Assembly (NCBI GenBank): GCA_965217095.1
Contig: OZ244235.1
Span: 930,001-994,000 of the forward strand
From: CAYNZV01 sp965217095
GTDB taxonomy: Bacteria; Latescibacterota; UBA2968; UBA8231
Length of the DNA: 64,000 bases
Reading direction: 5' to 3'
The stretch's first letter is position 1, and every line of letters begins with the position of its first letter. Of this stretch, positions 34,650 through 43,577 are shown piece by piece. The position numbers and the translations under genes were made by a program. The notes under the pieces were generated by a model. It searched no databases, was not told the DNA's origin, and was given only the letters and a program-made list of their open reading frames with translations.

Positions 34650-35386
34650 CTCAGGGCTTCTTTGAGCTCCGCTTGCGCGTAGGTAGTAAGAAACCGGATG
34701 TCGCTGGCTAGATCGATGAAACGAAACCCTTCCTCGAGCCGCGATCTGGCCCCGCCGGCGTCTTGCACCGGCAAGCCGCTGGGTGTGTCCGCTTTCTGGC
34801 ACCCTTCGCGAAAACGTTGCAGTGCCTTTTCATGGTCGGGGTGCCCTGCTTGGACGCCCATGGAGAAGGCCAGGTCTGTCGGTCCCAGAAAGCCGATGTC
34901 GACACCCTCGACACGAGCGATCGCTTCGGCATTGTTGATGCCCTCCATATCCTCAATCTGGGGAATACAGAGAACCGCGTCGTTTGCCGTCGGGCGGTAG
35001 TCTGGGGAGATCAGGTTGCAGCGGCCCGAGCCAACCGACCGGGTGCCCTTGGGAGGATATCGCATCGCCTTGGCCAGCTTCTCAGCGTCCTCGGGCGTGC
35101 TGACATGGGGGAAGACGATTCCGTAGGCGCCAGCGTCGAGCAGCCGCCCTGCCGTGACGGGGTCGTGGTCCCAGGCGCGCACTAGGGGTATCGATCCCCG
35201 GGCTTCGATGGCGCGGAAGGTCTGCGTGATCAAATCTAGATCGAAGGGGGAGTGTTCCGCATCCACGGCGATCCATGGAAATCCAACCGACGCCAGAACC
35301 TCGCCGGCCAGAGGTGACGCGAGATTGAGCCAGCTGCCCACCGATGCCTCTCCGCGCGAAAGGGTTTCCCGTACGGGATTTTCCAT
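34646..35386 (-). CDS. HpcH/HpaI-family aldolase
   Basis: A 246-residue class II (metal-dependent) pyruvate aldolase. It shows GSWLNLASPLAGEVLAS and WIAVDAEHSPFD near the N-terminus, a central HVSTPEDAEKLAKAMRYPP, and the metal-binding QIEDMEGINNAEAI with its Glu and Asp. The family cleaves 2-keto-3-deoxy or 4-hydroxy-2-oxo acids to pyruvate or a homologue plus an aldehyde. With the overlapping ribokinase it probably degrades a sugar-derived acid. ATG 35386 is preferred over a TTG three bases earlier. Confidence 0.9.
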   Translation of the reverse strand: MENPVRETLSRGEASVGSWLNLASPLAGEVLASVGFPWIAVDAEHSPFDLDLITQTFRAIEARGSIPLVRAWDHDPVTAGRLLDAGAYGIVFPHVSTPEDAEKLAKAMRYPPKGTRSVGSGRCNLISPDYRPTANDAVLCIPQIEDMEGINNAEAIARVEGVDIGFLGPTDLAFSMGVQAGHPDHEKALQRFREGCQKADTPSGLPVQDAGGARSRLEEGFRFIDLASDIRFLTTYAQAELKEALR

Positions 35387-35464
35387 CAAATATTCCTCAG
35401 GTTCTAACTCGACATTAATACGAAGATAAAGCTCATAACATGTTGCAACACAACCAGAACAGAG

Positions 35465-36589
35465 CTATTTAGTGGCTATAAGTTTGTCTACTTCTACCTT
35501 CAGCCGGGGAAGCACTTCGTCGTACGGAAACTGTCCGACCAGGTCAGTTCCCCGCTTCAGGTTGACGAAGTTTGGGGCACACCAGAGACCGAGATCGGCA
35601 TCGTCGGTTTCGCCCGGTCCATTGACCCGGCACCCCATCACCGCAATGGTTATGGAGTGCCGCTTCGCGTATTCTGTCGTCTCGCGAACCTGTTGTGCCA
35701 ACTCTATGAACGCCTCGTTTTCGACCCGCGAGCACGAGGGGCAGGAGATGATATTGAGACCCTCAGGCAAAGACGTGGGCACCGATCGAAAACGACCGGT
35801 CTCGATATCGGTGAGGATGTCTCGTCCGACGCGGATCTCTTCCCCTTTCTCCTCGAACGGCAGGGTCAGGGATACTCGCACAGTATCGCCGATTCCACGG
35901 GGTATCAGCTGCTCGAAGGCGATTCGCGTCTTGATCACCCCGTCCGGAGGCATGCCGGCTTCGGTCACCCCAAGGTGCAACGGGACATCAGGTCGCGCCG
36001 AGGCGAAGCGGTCGTTCGCCTCGATGACCTTGTAGGGGTCGGAATCCTTGAGGGACACGCAATAGCGAAAGAAACCGAGATCATCCAGCAGTTGACAATG
36101 TTCCAAGGCCGAAGCGAGCATGGGACCGATGGAATCGCCGTCGGGGAATTTGGTTTTGTGTTCCGGGTCTACTGAGCCGCAGTTGACGCCGATGCGGACG
36201 GCGCAGTCATTTTCCTGGGCGACGCTGGCTAGATACGCGACCTTTTCCGCAACCGGACGGTGCCGTTCGTGGTGGTAAAGGTGGCCCGGATTATAACGTA
36301 TTTTCTGCACGTAGGGGGCAACCTGCTCCGCGAGCCGATAGTTCTCCTGCAAGTCGACGCTGAGTGGAGTCGTCGCCCTCTCGCTGATCTCGGCCAGCGC
36401 TTCGACATCTTTCCTACTGTCTACGGCAATGCGAATCAGGTCCGCGCCAGCCGCCTCCAACAGCTCCACCTGGCGCACCGTAGCGGGGATGTCCTGGGTG
36501 CGGGTCGCCGCCATGCTCTGCACCGCCACCGGGTGATTCGCGCCGATCGGCGTCCTGCCTATCCAGACCTCTCGGGTAGGGTTCCTCAT
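35465..36589 (-). CDS. ispG: 4-hydroxy-3-methylbut-2-enyl diphosphate synthase (flavodoxin/ferredoxin)
   Basis: A 374-residue IspG/GcpE of the MEP isoprenoid pathway, reducing methylerythritol cyclodiphosphate to HMBPP. The TIM-barrel half holds KIRYNPGHL and VRIGVNCGSVD. The cluster domain holds the three [4Fe-4S] cysteines in ISCPSCSR and GCRVNGPGE, plus the conserved Glu. The length is that of the short bacterial form. It stands alone on the minus strand between the aldolase and the divergent DegT gene. Confidence 0.97.
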   Translation of the reverse strand: MRNPTREVWIGRTPIGANHPVAVQSMAATRTQDIPATVRQVELLEAAGADLIRIAVDSRKDVEALAEISERATTPLSVDLQENYRLAEQVAPYVQKIRYNPGHLYHHERHRPVAEKVAYLASVAQENDCAVRIGVNCGSVDPEHKTKFPDGDSIGPMLASALEHCQLLDDLGFFRYCVSLKDSDPYKVIEANDRFASARPDVPLHLGVTEAGMPPDGVIKTRIAFEQLIPRGIGDTVRVSLTLPFEEKGEEIRVGRDILTDIETGRFRSVPTSLPEGLNIISCPSCSRVENEAFIELAQQVRETTEYAKRHSITIAVMGCRVNGPGETDDADLGLWCAPNFVNLKRGTDLVGQFPYDEVLPRLKVEVDKLIATK

Positions 36590-36747
36590 GCGTCACATTT
36601 CGTCGGGGATGGAGGATACTTTCTACATTGTACGGGCGTTGAAAAGTACTGTCAAAACTGGTCGCTGTTCACTATGCGCACGATTCTCTTGCCAGGGTTG
36701 ACCCAGTTCGGATTCAACGCCTCCGTCTACGGCCGCCGATAAGGTCT

Positions 36748-37884
36748 ATGAAACGAGAATTGCCAAAATCCGAGCCGTACCTGGCCGAGGAGGAGATCGA
36801 GGTCCTGCTGGCTGACTTCGAGGAGATCTTGCGCTCCAAGATTCTCACGAGGGGGCCGTTTCTAGATCGATTCGAGAGGGAATTCGCCACACTTGCGGGC
36901 GTCGCGCATGCGGTGGGCATGAGTTCCGGCACAGCTCCACTGGAGGTCGCCATGCGGTTTTGGGATGTGACCGGCGGCGAGGTCATCGTGCCCACGAACA
37001 CCTTCGCGGCGTCGGCAAACGCCGTCCTCCTCGCCGGAGGAACACCGGTGCTCGCCGACATAACCTCCGAGACCTTGACGAGTGATCTGGAGGCAATAAA
37101 GCGCCACCTTTCAGACATCACTCGGGGGATCATCGCCGTCCATATCTCGGGCTTTATTCAACCGGATCTCCGCGAGGTGCGTCGATTCTGCGATCAGCGG
37201 GGTCTTTTTTTGTTGGAGGATGCCGCTCACGCCCACGGAGCCAGCCTCGACGGCCAAGCTGCAGGATCCCTTGGTCATGCCGGGAGCTTTTCGTTTTTCC
37301 CCACCAAACCGATGACCAGCGGAGAAGGGGGAATGTTAACGACGGATGATGCGGAACTGGCGAAGTTTGCCGGAAGTTTCCGCTGCCATGGTATCGACGA
37401 TGAGGGGAAGCGTCTGGAACGTCTGGGAGCCAACTACCGGTTGCCGGAGCTGAGCGCGGCCCTGGGGCTGCGGCAGCTCGAGCGACTGAAGGAAAGGATG
37501 TTATATCGTAATTCACTTGTAGACACCTATATACGTCATCTAACATCAGTCGAAAAATTAGGTGTATTTCGACAGCAGCCGAACCAGGTCCACAGCTATT
37601 ATAAATTCCCGATCCTACTCCCGGGCTACTGGGATCGCGATTTCTTCATATCCCTGCTGGAGCGGGATTTTGGCATCCGCAGTGGAACCATCTACTGGCC
37701 GCCGTGCCATCTGGAACCCTTCTACCGTCGGCATTTCGGTTACGGTCCAGGAAACTTCCCGAACGCCGAAGAGGTGTTGCCGCGAACTCTAACCCTGCCG
37801 CTTTTTAACGGCATGGCCCTCGAGGATGTGGACTATGTTTGCGCCGCTGTCAAGGAAGTAGCTGGTCGCTGTGAAAACGGTTGA
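36748..37884 (+). CDS. DegT/DnrJ/EryC1 aminotransferase (nucleotide-sugar type)
   Basis: A 378-residue fold-type I PLP enzyme of the sugar aminotransferase family. It carries VPTNTFAASANAVLLAGG, EDAAHAHGASLDG (pyridine aspartate) and the Schiff-base lysine at residue 187 in FSFFPTKPMTSGEGG. Such enzymes convert keto-nucleotide sugars to amino sugars for surface polysaccharides. It heads a run including PIG-L, WbqC and GT4 genes. Its 3' end overlaps a possible early TetR start, and a TetR-type operator lies just past its stop. Confidence 0.93.
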   Translation: MKRELPKSEPYLAEEEIEVLLADFEEILRSKILTRGPFLDRFEREFATLAGVAHAVGMSSGTAPLEVAMRFWDVTGGEVIVPTNTFAASANAVLLAGGTPVLADITSETLTSDLEAIKRHLSDITRGIIAVHISGFIQPDLREVRRFCDQRGLFLLEDAAHAHGASLDGQAAGSLGHAGSFSFFPTKPMTSGEGGMLTTDDAELAKFAGSFRCHGIDDEGKRLERLGANYRLPELSAALGLRQLERLKERMLYRNSLVDTYIRHLTSVEKLGVFRQQPNQVHSYYKFPILLPGYWDRDFFISLLERDFGIRSGTIYWPPCHLEPFYRRHFGYGPGNFPNAEEVLPRTLTLPLFNGMALEDVDYVCAAVKEVAGRCENG

Positions 37885-37900
37885 CTTTTTTGCTTCGTTA

Positions 37901-37918
37901 AGTAAGTTAACGTTTACT
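37901..37918. promoter_or_regulatory. Pseudopalindromic operator before the TetR gene
   Basis: AGTAAGTTAACGTTTACT has AGTAA and TTACT arms around a GTTAAC core and lies 4 bases before the TetR ATG. A TTGACT -35-like hexamer is at 37881-37886. The position suggests autoregulation. Confidence 0.5.
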
Positions 37919-37921
37919 AGC

Positions 37922-38527
37922 ATGCCTGCCGAGAGGAAAACCCGAAAGAACAAACGCGAAGCCCTGGTGGGGTCCGCTATCCGGCTCGTCGCTCAAAAAG
38001 GGACCAAAGCCGCTTCCGTTCGGCAGATAGCCGAAGCTGCGGGGGTTACCGAAGCTGCGGTATATCGACACTTCTCCAGCAAAGAGGATCTTTTTTTTCA
38101 GGTTTACTGCCAGATCGTCGACGATATGGCAGTCTCAAAGGAAGATATCCTCGAAAGCGGCGAACCGCTGCACCTGCGAGTCGGAGGGTGGATCAGGGTT
38201 ACCTACGAGTTTTTCGACAAATTTCCCGACGCGTTCACCTTCGTGCTCCTGACGCCCCACAACTTTGAGGATCGGGACGGGGTTGAGATTACCACGCGGC
38301 AAGGAGGCATGCTCATGACCATGCTCGATCGCGACATGAGGCAGGGTCTGTTGCCATCTCTTCAACTCGATCTGGCCATGGCGATGTTTACCGGTCTCAT
38401 GCTAAATATCCCGCGGCTGATCAACGAAGGTACCTTGACCGCTCCCGCCTCCCAGTACGCGGATCGGGTTGTGGAGGCGATATTCAGCATGTTTCGGATC
38501 CAGCAGCCGACTCCCGCGGAAACTTGA
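37922..38527 (+). CDS. TetR/AcrR family transcriptional regulator
   Basis: A 201-residue regulator. The N-terminal DNA-binding domain reads SVRQIAEAAGVTEAAVYRHF followed by SSKEDLFFQVY, the classical TetR helix-turn-helix. The C-terminal ligand domain is mostly helical and not assignable. I start at ATG 37922 because the domain begins normally from there and a palindrome precedes it. A GTG at 37871 would add 17 residues and overlap the DegT gene. It likely represses itself and possibly the PIG-L-WbqC-GT4 genes, which begin one base after its stop. Confidence 0.9.
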   Translation: MPAERKTRKNKREALVGSAIRLVAQKGTKAASVRQIAEAAGVTEAAVYRHFSSKEDLFFQVYCQIVDDMAVSKEDILESGEPLHLRVGGWIRVTYEFFDKFPDAFTFVLLTPHNFEDRDGVEITTRQGGMLMTMLDRDMRQGLLPSLQLDLAMAMFTGLMLNIPRLINEGTLTAPASQYADRVVEAIFSMFRIQQPTPAET

Positions 38528-38528
38528 G

Positions 38529-39164
38529 ATGTCGGAACAAAAGAGAATCCTGGTTCTAGCGCCCCACACGGACGATGGAGAGTTCGGTTGCGGAGGAACG
38601 ATCAGTCGATTCGTCGAAGAGGGCGATGACGTGTATTACGCGGCATTCTCCACCGCAGAGAAGTCTGTGCCACCCGAATTTCCCCCCAATATTTTGGAGC
38701 GCGAGGTCAGATTGGGCACCTGCGTTCTCGGCATACGCCCGGAGAATCTTCTCGTTTACAAATACGAGGTACGCTGTCTGCCCAATGTCAGGCAGGAGAT
38801 TCTCGAAGAGCTGGTGCGGCTGAAGGCGGAGATAAACCCCGACACGATTTTTCTTCCGAGCAGTCAGGATCTTCACCAGGACCACCAAACCGTTTACACC
38901 GAAGGGCTGCGCGCTTTCAAGATGTCGACGGTTCTCGGTTATGAACTGCCCTGGAACAACCTCAGTTTCGACTATCGACATTTCGTGGTGCTGCAGCGAC
39001 GCCACATGGAGACCAAGATTGAGGCGCTGCGGTGTTATCAGTCTCAAGCCCATCGCTCCTACAGCGAAGAGGATTTTATCTGGGGATGGGCCCGAACGCG
39101 GGGAGTGCAGATAGCAGCCGAATACGCCGAAGCGTTTGACGTGCTCCGGTGGGTGCTGCCGTGA
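38529..39164 (+). CDS. PIG-L/LmbE-family deacetylase
   Basis: A 211-residue zinc-dependent N-acetyl-sugar deacetylase. The metal motif appears as APHTDDGEFGCGGT (normally AHPDDE...G), and HQDHQ near residue 118 supplies the third ligand region. Family members deacetylate GlcNAc-type groups in glycolipids, mycothiol/bacillithiol precursors or antibiotics. Next to WbqC and a GT4 glycosyltransferase, it likely acts on a surface glycan precursor. The Thr in PHTDD differs from the usual Pro-Asp order but leaves the metal-binding residues. Its stop overlaps the next gene's GTG by four bases. Confidence 0.9.
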   Translation: MSEQKRILVLAPHTDDGEFGCGGTISRFVEEGDDVYYAAFSTAEKSVPPEFPPNILEREVRLGTCVLGIRPENLLVYKYEVRCLPNVRQEILEELVRLKAEINPDTIFLPSSQDLHQDHQTVYTEGLRAFKMSTVLGYELPWNNLSFDYRHFVVLQRRHMETKIEALRCYQSQAHRSYSEEDFIWGWARTRGVQIAAEYAEAFDVLRWVLP

Positions 39165-39850
39165 GCCGCGTGTTGGCCGCTCATCAGCCCAACTATCTTC
39201 CCTGGTTAGGTCTTTTCCACAAGGTGGGCAACGTCGACGTCTGGGTCGTTGCCGATGATGTGCAGTTCCCGAAACACGGCTTGACCAACCGCAATCGCGT
39301 TCGAACGGCGACGGGATGGCAGTGGCTTACGGTGCCGGTTCTCACCAAAGGAAAGGGGTCGCAATCCATTCGGCAGGTCGAGATCGATGATGCCCGGAAT
39401 TGGCGCGACAAACATCTAAAGTCGTTGCGATGGAACTACAGCAAGGCACGCTATTTCGCACGCTACGAGGAGTTCCTGGCACGGTACTACGAAACCGATT
39501 GGCGCCATTTGGTGGATCTGAATATGGAATTCTGCCGCTTCGCTCTGGGGGAGTTGCAGATAGAGATCGAGCTGCGCAGGACATCGGAATTCGAAGTCCG
39601 GGAGGATCGAACTCTGCGGCTGCTCGATCTGGCGCTCGCGCTCGACTGCGGGGTCTATCTGGCCGGAGCGGGATCGTCCCGACAGTACCTCGATCTAGAC
39701 GTTTTCGAGCAGGCGGGTATCGAGTGTCGCTTCAGCAAGTTTAGCCACCCGGTGTACCCCCAATGTTTTCCGGGATTCGAACCGTCCCTGTCGACACTGG
39801 ACCTACTGTTGAACTGCGGTCCCGCGAGCCGGGAGGTGCTGTTTGGCTGA
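39161..39850 (+). CDS. WbqC-like family protein
   Basis: A 229-residue member of the WbqC family, recognisable from AAHQPNYLPWLGLFHKV at the start and LTNRNRVRTATGWQWLTVPV. WbqC-like genes occur in O-antigen and other glycan clusters and have been proposed to act on nucleotide-sugar or amino-sugar intermediates, but the reaction is not settled. GTG 39161 overlaps the PIG-L stop, and the GT4 start overlaps its own stop region, so all three are tightly coupled. Confidence 0.9.
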   Translation: MSRVLAAHQPNYLPWLGLFHKVGNVDVWVVADDVQFPKHGLTNRNRVRTATGWQWLTVPVLTKGKGSQSIRQVEIDDARNWRDKHLKSLRWNYSKARYFARYEEFLARYYETDWRHLVDLNMEFCRFALGELQIEIELRRTSEFEVREDRTLRLLDLALALDCGVYLAGAGSSRQYLDLDVFEQAGIECRFSKFSHPVYPQCFPGFEPSLSTLDLLLNCGPASREVLFG

Positions 39851-40985
39851 AAAGGTGTTGATGTTGACGAACGTGCACAGCCCCCTGGATCAGCGCATCT
39901 ATCACAAGGAAGCGAAGACCCTGGCTGCGGCCGGGTACAGGATAACCATCGTGGGTCCGGGAGACGCCGCCCTCGAGGCATGCGATGACGGTATCGAGGT
40001 GAAGGTAATTCCCGTTTCTCGAACCCCATGGGAACGTCTGAAAAACCTGTGGCGATTGTTCGAGATTGCCCGGAGCTCCGGCGTGGGTCTCGTTCACATC
40101 CACGATCCCGAACTGCTACCCGTCGCGTTCTTGCTTTCGCTACTGGGCAAGAAGGTCATCTACGATGTCCACGAACATTTCCACATGGTTGCCCTGACAC
40201 GATCCTGGATACCTGCGACGATGAGAAGGCCCGTAGCGTTCGCGGTGGAACGGGGGGAACGGTATCTCGGCCGCTACATGAGCGCAGTGGTGGGAGTGGT
40301 AGATGAACAGGGTAACCGCTTTGGTCGGCGCCCCTTCGTCGCGGTCAAGAACTATCCGAGGCTGGAGTGTTTTGATGCTCCCCAGAGCGCAAACGGGATA
40401 TCGTGCGATCTTCTGCACGTGGGCTCCCTGTCGCGGGAACGAGGGGCCGTGCTATTGCCCCAAATTCTCAAGACCCTCAAAACGACCCACCCCGCATTCT
40501 CTTTGCTCAACGTCGGTGGGTTTCACTCCCTGTTCGATGAGCAGCGATTTTTTGAAGATCTGGAGAGCTTCGATCTGGGCACCAATGTGCGTTGTTTGCA
40601 GCACCCCGTGCCGTACTCCAAGTTGGGACATCTCATCGCATCAGGCAGAGTGGGATTGATCCCAGGAATCGTCTGCCCCAAGAATTTGAAACCGTTCGTG
40701 CCCACGAAGCTTTTCGAATATTTGGCGTGCGGTGTCCCGGTGGTGGCGAGCGATCTGCCATCTATCCGGGGGTTGCACAAGCACGGTAGCTGGGGCATTC
40801 TGGTGGATCCGGATGATCCGCGTGCCCACGCCGACGCGATCGGTTATCTGCTCGACCATCCGGGCGAAGCCGCCGAGATGGGGAAGAGGGGCCGGGCGTT
40901 GGTAGAAGAGCGGTTCGAGTGGGGCCGCCAGGGAAGTAAGCTACTTTCACTGTACGATCTCGTTCTTAAAGGTGGAGCCGCATGA
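39843..40985 (+). CDS. GT4-family glycosyltransferase
   Basis: About 380 residues with the GT-B layout. The N-terminal domain includes HSPLDQRIYHKEAKTLAAAGY and HIHDPELLPVAFLL; the C-terminal domain has PTKLFEYLACGVPVVASDLP, the donor-binding loop with its Glu. It transfers a sugar from a nucleotide donor on the cytoplasmic side. The TTG at 39843 overlaps the WbqC stop; an ATG at 39861 is a possible alternative. Together with the PIG-L and WbqC genes it likely builds an amino-sugar-containing glycan or glycolipid. Confidence 0.92.
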   Translation: MAEKVLMLTNVHSPLDQRIYHKEAKTLAAAGYRITIVGPGDAALEACDDGIEVKVIPVSRTPWERLKNLWRLFEIARSSGVGLVHIHDPELLPVAFLLSLLGKKVIYDVHEHFHMVALTRSWIPATMRRPVAFAVERGERYLGRYMSAVVGVVDEQGNRFGRRPFVAVKNYPRLECFDAPQSANGISCDLLHVGSLSRERGAVLLPQILKTLKTTHPAFSLLNVGGFHSLFDEQRFFEDLESFDLGTNVRCLQHPVPYSKLGHLIASGRVGLIPGIVCPKNLKPFVPTKLFEYLACGVPVVASDLPSIRGLHKHGSWGILVDPDDPRAHADAIGYLLDHPGEAAEMGKRGRALVEERFEWGRQGSKLLSLYDLVLKGGAA

Positions 40986-41812
40986 AGGGTTTTGTCCATT
41001 TCGTCTCAACATGCTCGATCTGCCTGGTGTCATGGCATACGCCGAGTTTCGCCGGCGCCTGGAGCCAGCAGAAGGGGCACTATTATGCCAAGTTTTCTGG
41101 TATCTACTACACCTCCGACGAGCGCTACAACGATATGGGCCGGCGCGACGATCTGGGACAGGACGGCGATGAGTTCAGATCGACCCAGGGGTTTCTCTAC
41201 GTCGAGTACGGCGTGGCCGACAGACTGACCACGGTGGCTCAGTTCCAAGGGGGTCGGCTGGTCAACGAAAATGCGCTGATCCGGCAGACCACCGTGGGTA
41301 CAGGTGATGTAGATCTGGGTCTCAAGTACCAGTGGATCGACGCTCCGGTCGTACTGGCGCCATTCGTCACGGCAAAGATACCCGGCGGCTACGACCAGAA
41401 ATACGAGCCGCCGTTAGGCACCGGAGATACCGATCTCGAGTTCAGGCTGCTGGCCGCCAGGTCGTTTCACCCGTGGCCACTGTATATGGGAGCCGAGGTT
41501 GGCTATAGGCTGCGAGGCGGCCCATTCTCGAACCAGATGCCGTATCTGGTGGAGGTTGGTTCGGCGTTCCGCGAGGGCATGTTCGGCAAGCTCTATGTAA
41601 GCGGAACCCAGACCCGTTCCAAGACGGAGAACCTGGGGCTGGTCGGCGCGGGGGTTCAGGTTTCGGAGGGAGACTTCACGAAGTTGGGAATGAATCTCGC
41701 ATTTCAAGCGGTGGGTTCACTCTGGGTAGATGTGCTTTGGGAGACCGTGTTCGACGGGAACAACGTCGGAGCTGGTGCGACCTGGGGTCTGGGAATTTCA
41801 ACGATACAATAG
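40982..41812 (+). CDS. Predicted outer-membrane beta-barrel protein
   Basis: A 276-residue exported protein. A signal peptide of about 24 residues ends at PSFAGAW. The rest alternates polar and aromatic residues in strands such as FLYVEYGVADRLTTVAQFQGG and TWGLGISTIQ, typical of barrels of the MetA-pathway/XagA-like sort that start AWSQQKGHYYAKFS. Function unknown: channel, or biogenesis aid for the neighbouring glycan. It overlaps the GT4 gene by four bases and is followed 16 bases later by the Tat molybdoenzyme. Confidence 0.72.
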   Translation: MKGFVHFVSTCSICLVSWHTPSFAGAWSQQKGHYYAKFSGIYYTSDERYNDMGRRDDLGQDGDEFRSTQGFLYVEYGVADRLTTVAQFQGGRLVNENALIRQTTVGTGDVDLGLKYQWIDAPVVLAPFVTAKIPGGYDQKYEPPLGTGDTDLEFRLLAARSFHPWPLYMGAEVGYRLRGGPFSNQMPYLVEVGSAFREGMFGKLYVSGTQTRSKTENLGLVGAGVQVSEGDFTKLGMNLAFQAVGSLWVDVLWETVFDGNNVGAGATWGLGISTIQ

Positions 41813-41828
41813 TGATGGAGATTTGATC

Positions 41829-42959
41829 ATGAAACGATTGCCGCGGCGCGATTTTATGAAGACAGGAGGTGTTGCCGTTATCTCCAGTCTCCTGCCGTTA
41901 GCTGGTTGCTCATCCAACGACGTAGACGTACTCGCTATGCCAACGGCGCCCGATATGGATGTCGCCACCGGGGCAACAGGAAGCGATATACCGACGTCGC
42001 CGATAACCAGCAACGACCGATTCTATCTGCAATCGATCAACGGCCAGAACTACGACCCCATCGTCAACGCCGACAGCTGGCGCCTCACGATAGATGGTTT
42101 GGTTAGCTCGCCGATCACGGGTCTGACCTACGGCGACCTGATTTCGATGCCCACCCAGAGGGACACGGTTACCCTGCAATGCATTGGCAACTGGATCGGT
42201 GGACCGTTGGTGGGCAATGCTGAGTGGGGGGGCACGCCGTTGCGTAATCTCCTGGAACGGGCAGGGGTCCAGAATCAGGCCATCCGGCTCAAGTTCTACA
42301 GCGTCGACGGGTACACGACTTCGATTCCGCTCGAACGTGCTATTCGGGAAAACGTTCTTCTGGCATGGGAAATGAACGGCGAAAGGCTGCCCTCGAAGCA
42401 CGGGTTTCCAGTGCGTCTGATCAACCCGGGTCACTATGGGCAAAAGATGCCCAAGTGGATCACCCGAATCGAGCTCATCGACGACGTCTACCTCGGTTAC
42501 TGGGAAAGACTGCCCAAGGGCAAGCCGTTTAAATGGTCGGATGAAGCAGTGGCCACCGTGAACTCCCGCATCGACGCACCGCTTTCCATATGGGACGATG
42601 TCAAGGATCCTGGAAACGGGGGAGTCACCTTTACCTTGCAGACTATTCGGGGTGCCGTCGGCGAGGATTTTGTCATACACGGCATCGCGATGGCCGGTGA
42701 GCGTATTGTGGACCGGGTGGAGGTCAGTACCGACGGTGGGTTCGTCTGGGAGGACGCCCATATCACTACCCAGCAATCACCGAATATTTGGGTGACCTGG
42801 GGCTACCATTGGGCTTTGCCTGCAAGCGGCCGCTACGAGATCCTCGCCCGGGCAACCGACGATGCAGGAGAGGTGCAGCCTGAAACCGACACTGGTGTCG
42901 ATCTATACGATGGGCGCACTGGCTACCACCGGGTCCCGGTGAACGTCGTGACCAGCTGA
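41829..42959 (+). CDS. Tat-exported molybdopterin-dependent oxidoreductase (sulfite oxidase family)
   Basis: A 376-residue protein. The N-terminus PRRDFMKTGG is a twin-arginine signal, closely followed by LPLAGC, a lipobox. The oxidoreductase_molyb domain has Cys in VTLQCIGNWIGG, the predicted Mo ligand, and HGFPVRLINPGHYGQKMPKWI. A Mo-co_dimer-like C-terminal domain follows (VDRVEVSTDGGFVWEDA). It should oxidise sulfite or a related substrate, or act as a reductase like MsrP, in the periplasm. The start is ATG 41829, at the Tat motif. No cytochrome or MsrQ partner is adjacent. Confidence 0.9.
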   Translation: MKRLPRRDFMKTGGVAVISSLLPLAGCSSNDVDVLAMPTAPDMDVATGATGSDIPTSPITSNDRFYLQSINGQNYDPIVNADSWRLTIDGLVSSPITGLTYGDLISMPTQRDTVTLQCIGNWIGGPLVGNAEWGGTPLRNLLERAGVQNQAIRLKFYSVDGYTTSIPLERAIRENVLLAWEMNGERLPSKHGFPVRLINPGHYGQKMPKWITRIELIDDVYLGYWERLPKGKPFKWSDEAVATVNSRIDAPLSIWDDVKDPGNGGVTFTLQTIRGAVGEDFVIHGIAMAGERIVDRVEVSTDGGFVWEDAHITTQQSPNIWVTWGYHWALPASGRYEILARATDDAGEVQPETDTGVDLYDGRTGYHRVPVNVVTS

Positions 42960-43040
42960 GTATGGGGGAACCCCGATCAACTGTCTATGCGATAGGGTTA
43001 GGGTGATGCTGGGGGTCCGTAGCGCAGACCCAGGTGAGTA

Positions 43041-43334
43041 TCAGGATTCCTCGGCGGGCAGCCATTCCTCGATGGTTCGGCATACGGAACGGGCTTGGTT
43101 GGCGCTGGAGATCTCGAACTTGCTGCGCTGCAGATAGGTGCCCTCGCGCTTCTGGTACCTGCGGATCGATATCTTTTGGGGGCCGTAGTCACCCGATTTT
43201 CGGTCCAGATCCTGATACAGAAACATGATCGTGGCCCACGATCCCTTGCTCAGCACTTCCTTGTCCAGTTCCTTCCTCAGGACTTGACCCTCCTCCTCGT
43301 ACTGGATCGTCAACTCCTCTACCGTTTCCGCCAT
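43041..43334 (-). CDS. Conserved hypothetical protein
   Basis: A 97-residue soluble protein with a negatively charged N-terminal half. It then reads GSWATIMFLYQDLDR, ISIRRYQKREGTYLQRSKFEISSANQA and EEWLP. I recognise it only as a type of small hypothetical protein seen in other bacteria, without known function. The alternating hydrophobic and charged pattern suggests a small beta-sheet fold with a C-terminal helix. It stands alone, convergent to the molybdoenzyme gene and divergent from the large oxidoreductase. Confidence 0.72.
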   Translation of the reverse strand: MAETVEELTIQYEEEGQVLRKELDKEVLSKGSWATIMFLYQDLDRKSGDYGPQKISIRRYQKREGTYLQRSKFEISSANQARSVCRTIEEWLPAEES

Positions 43335-43483
43335 GTGGGCCTTTCCAATTCGATCTCAATCTGCACGTCGCGTAGAATAACGACCAATGCAAATCCGATT
43401 GCAACAAGATTCTTCGAGCCATTCTCTTCGCAGTACCTTTTTCTCCAACCCGGTTGTTCAATCCGCTAGGGAGTCCGCGTTGG

Positions 43484-43512
43484 TTGAGGAGCCAGATTTT
43501 CTCGTATATACT
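43484..43512 (+). promoter_or_regulatory. Promoter of the fused oxidoreductase gene
   Basis: TTGAGG at 43484-43489 and TATACT at 43507-43512 are separated by 17 bases. The predicted transcript begins near 43519 and leaves a leader of about 60 bases. GGAG lies before the TTG start at 43578. Confidence 0.6.
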
Positions 43513-43577
43513 GGTGGCAACCACGTCGCTTTTAGGATTGTTCTCTAGGCATCGTGATGTAGACGGAGCACTTCTTC

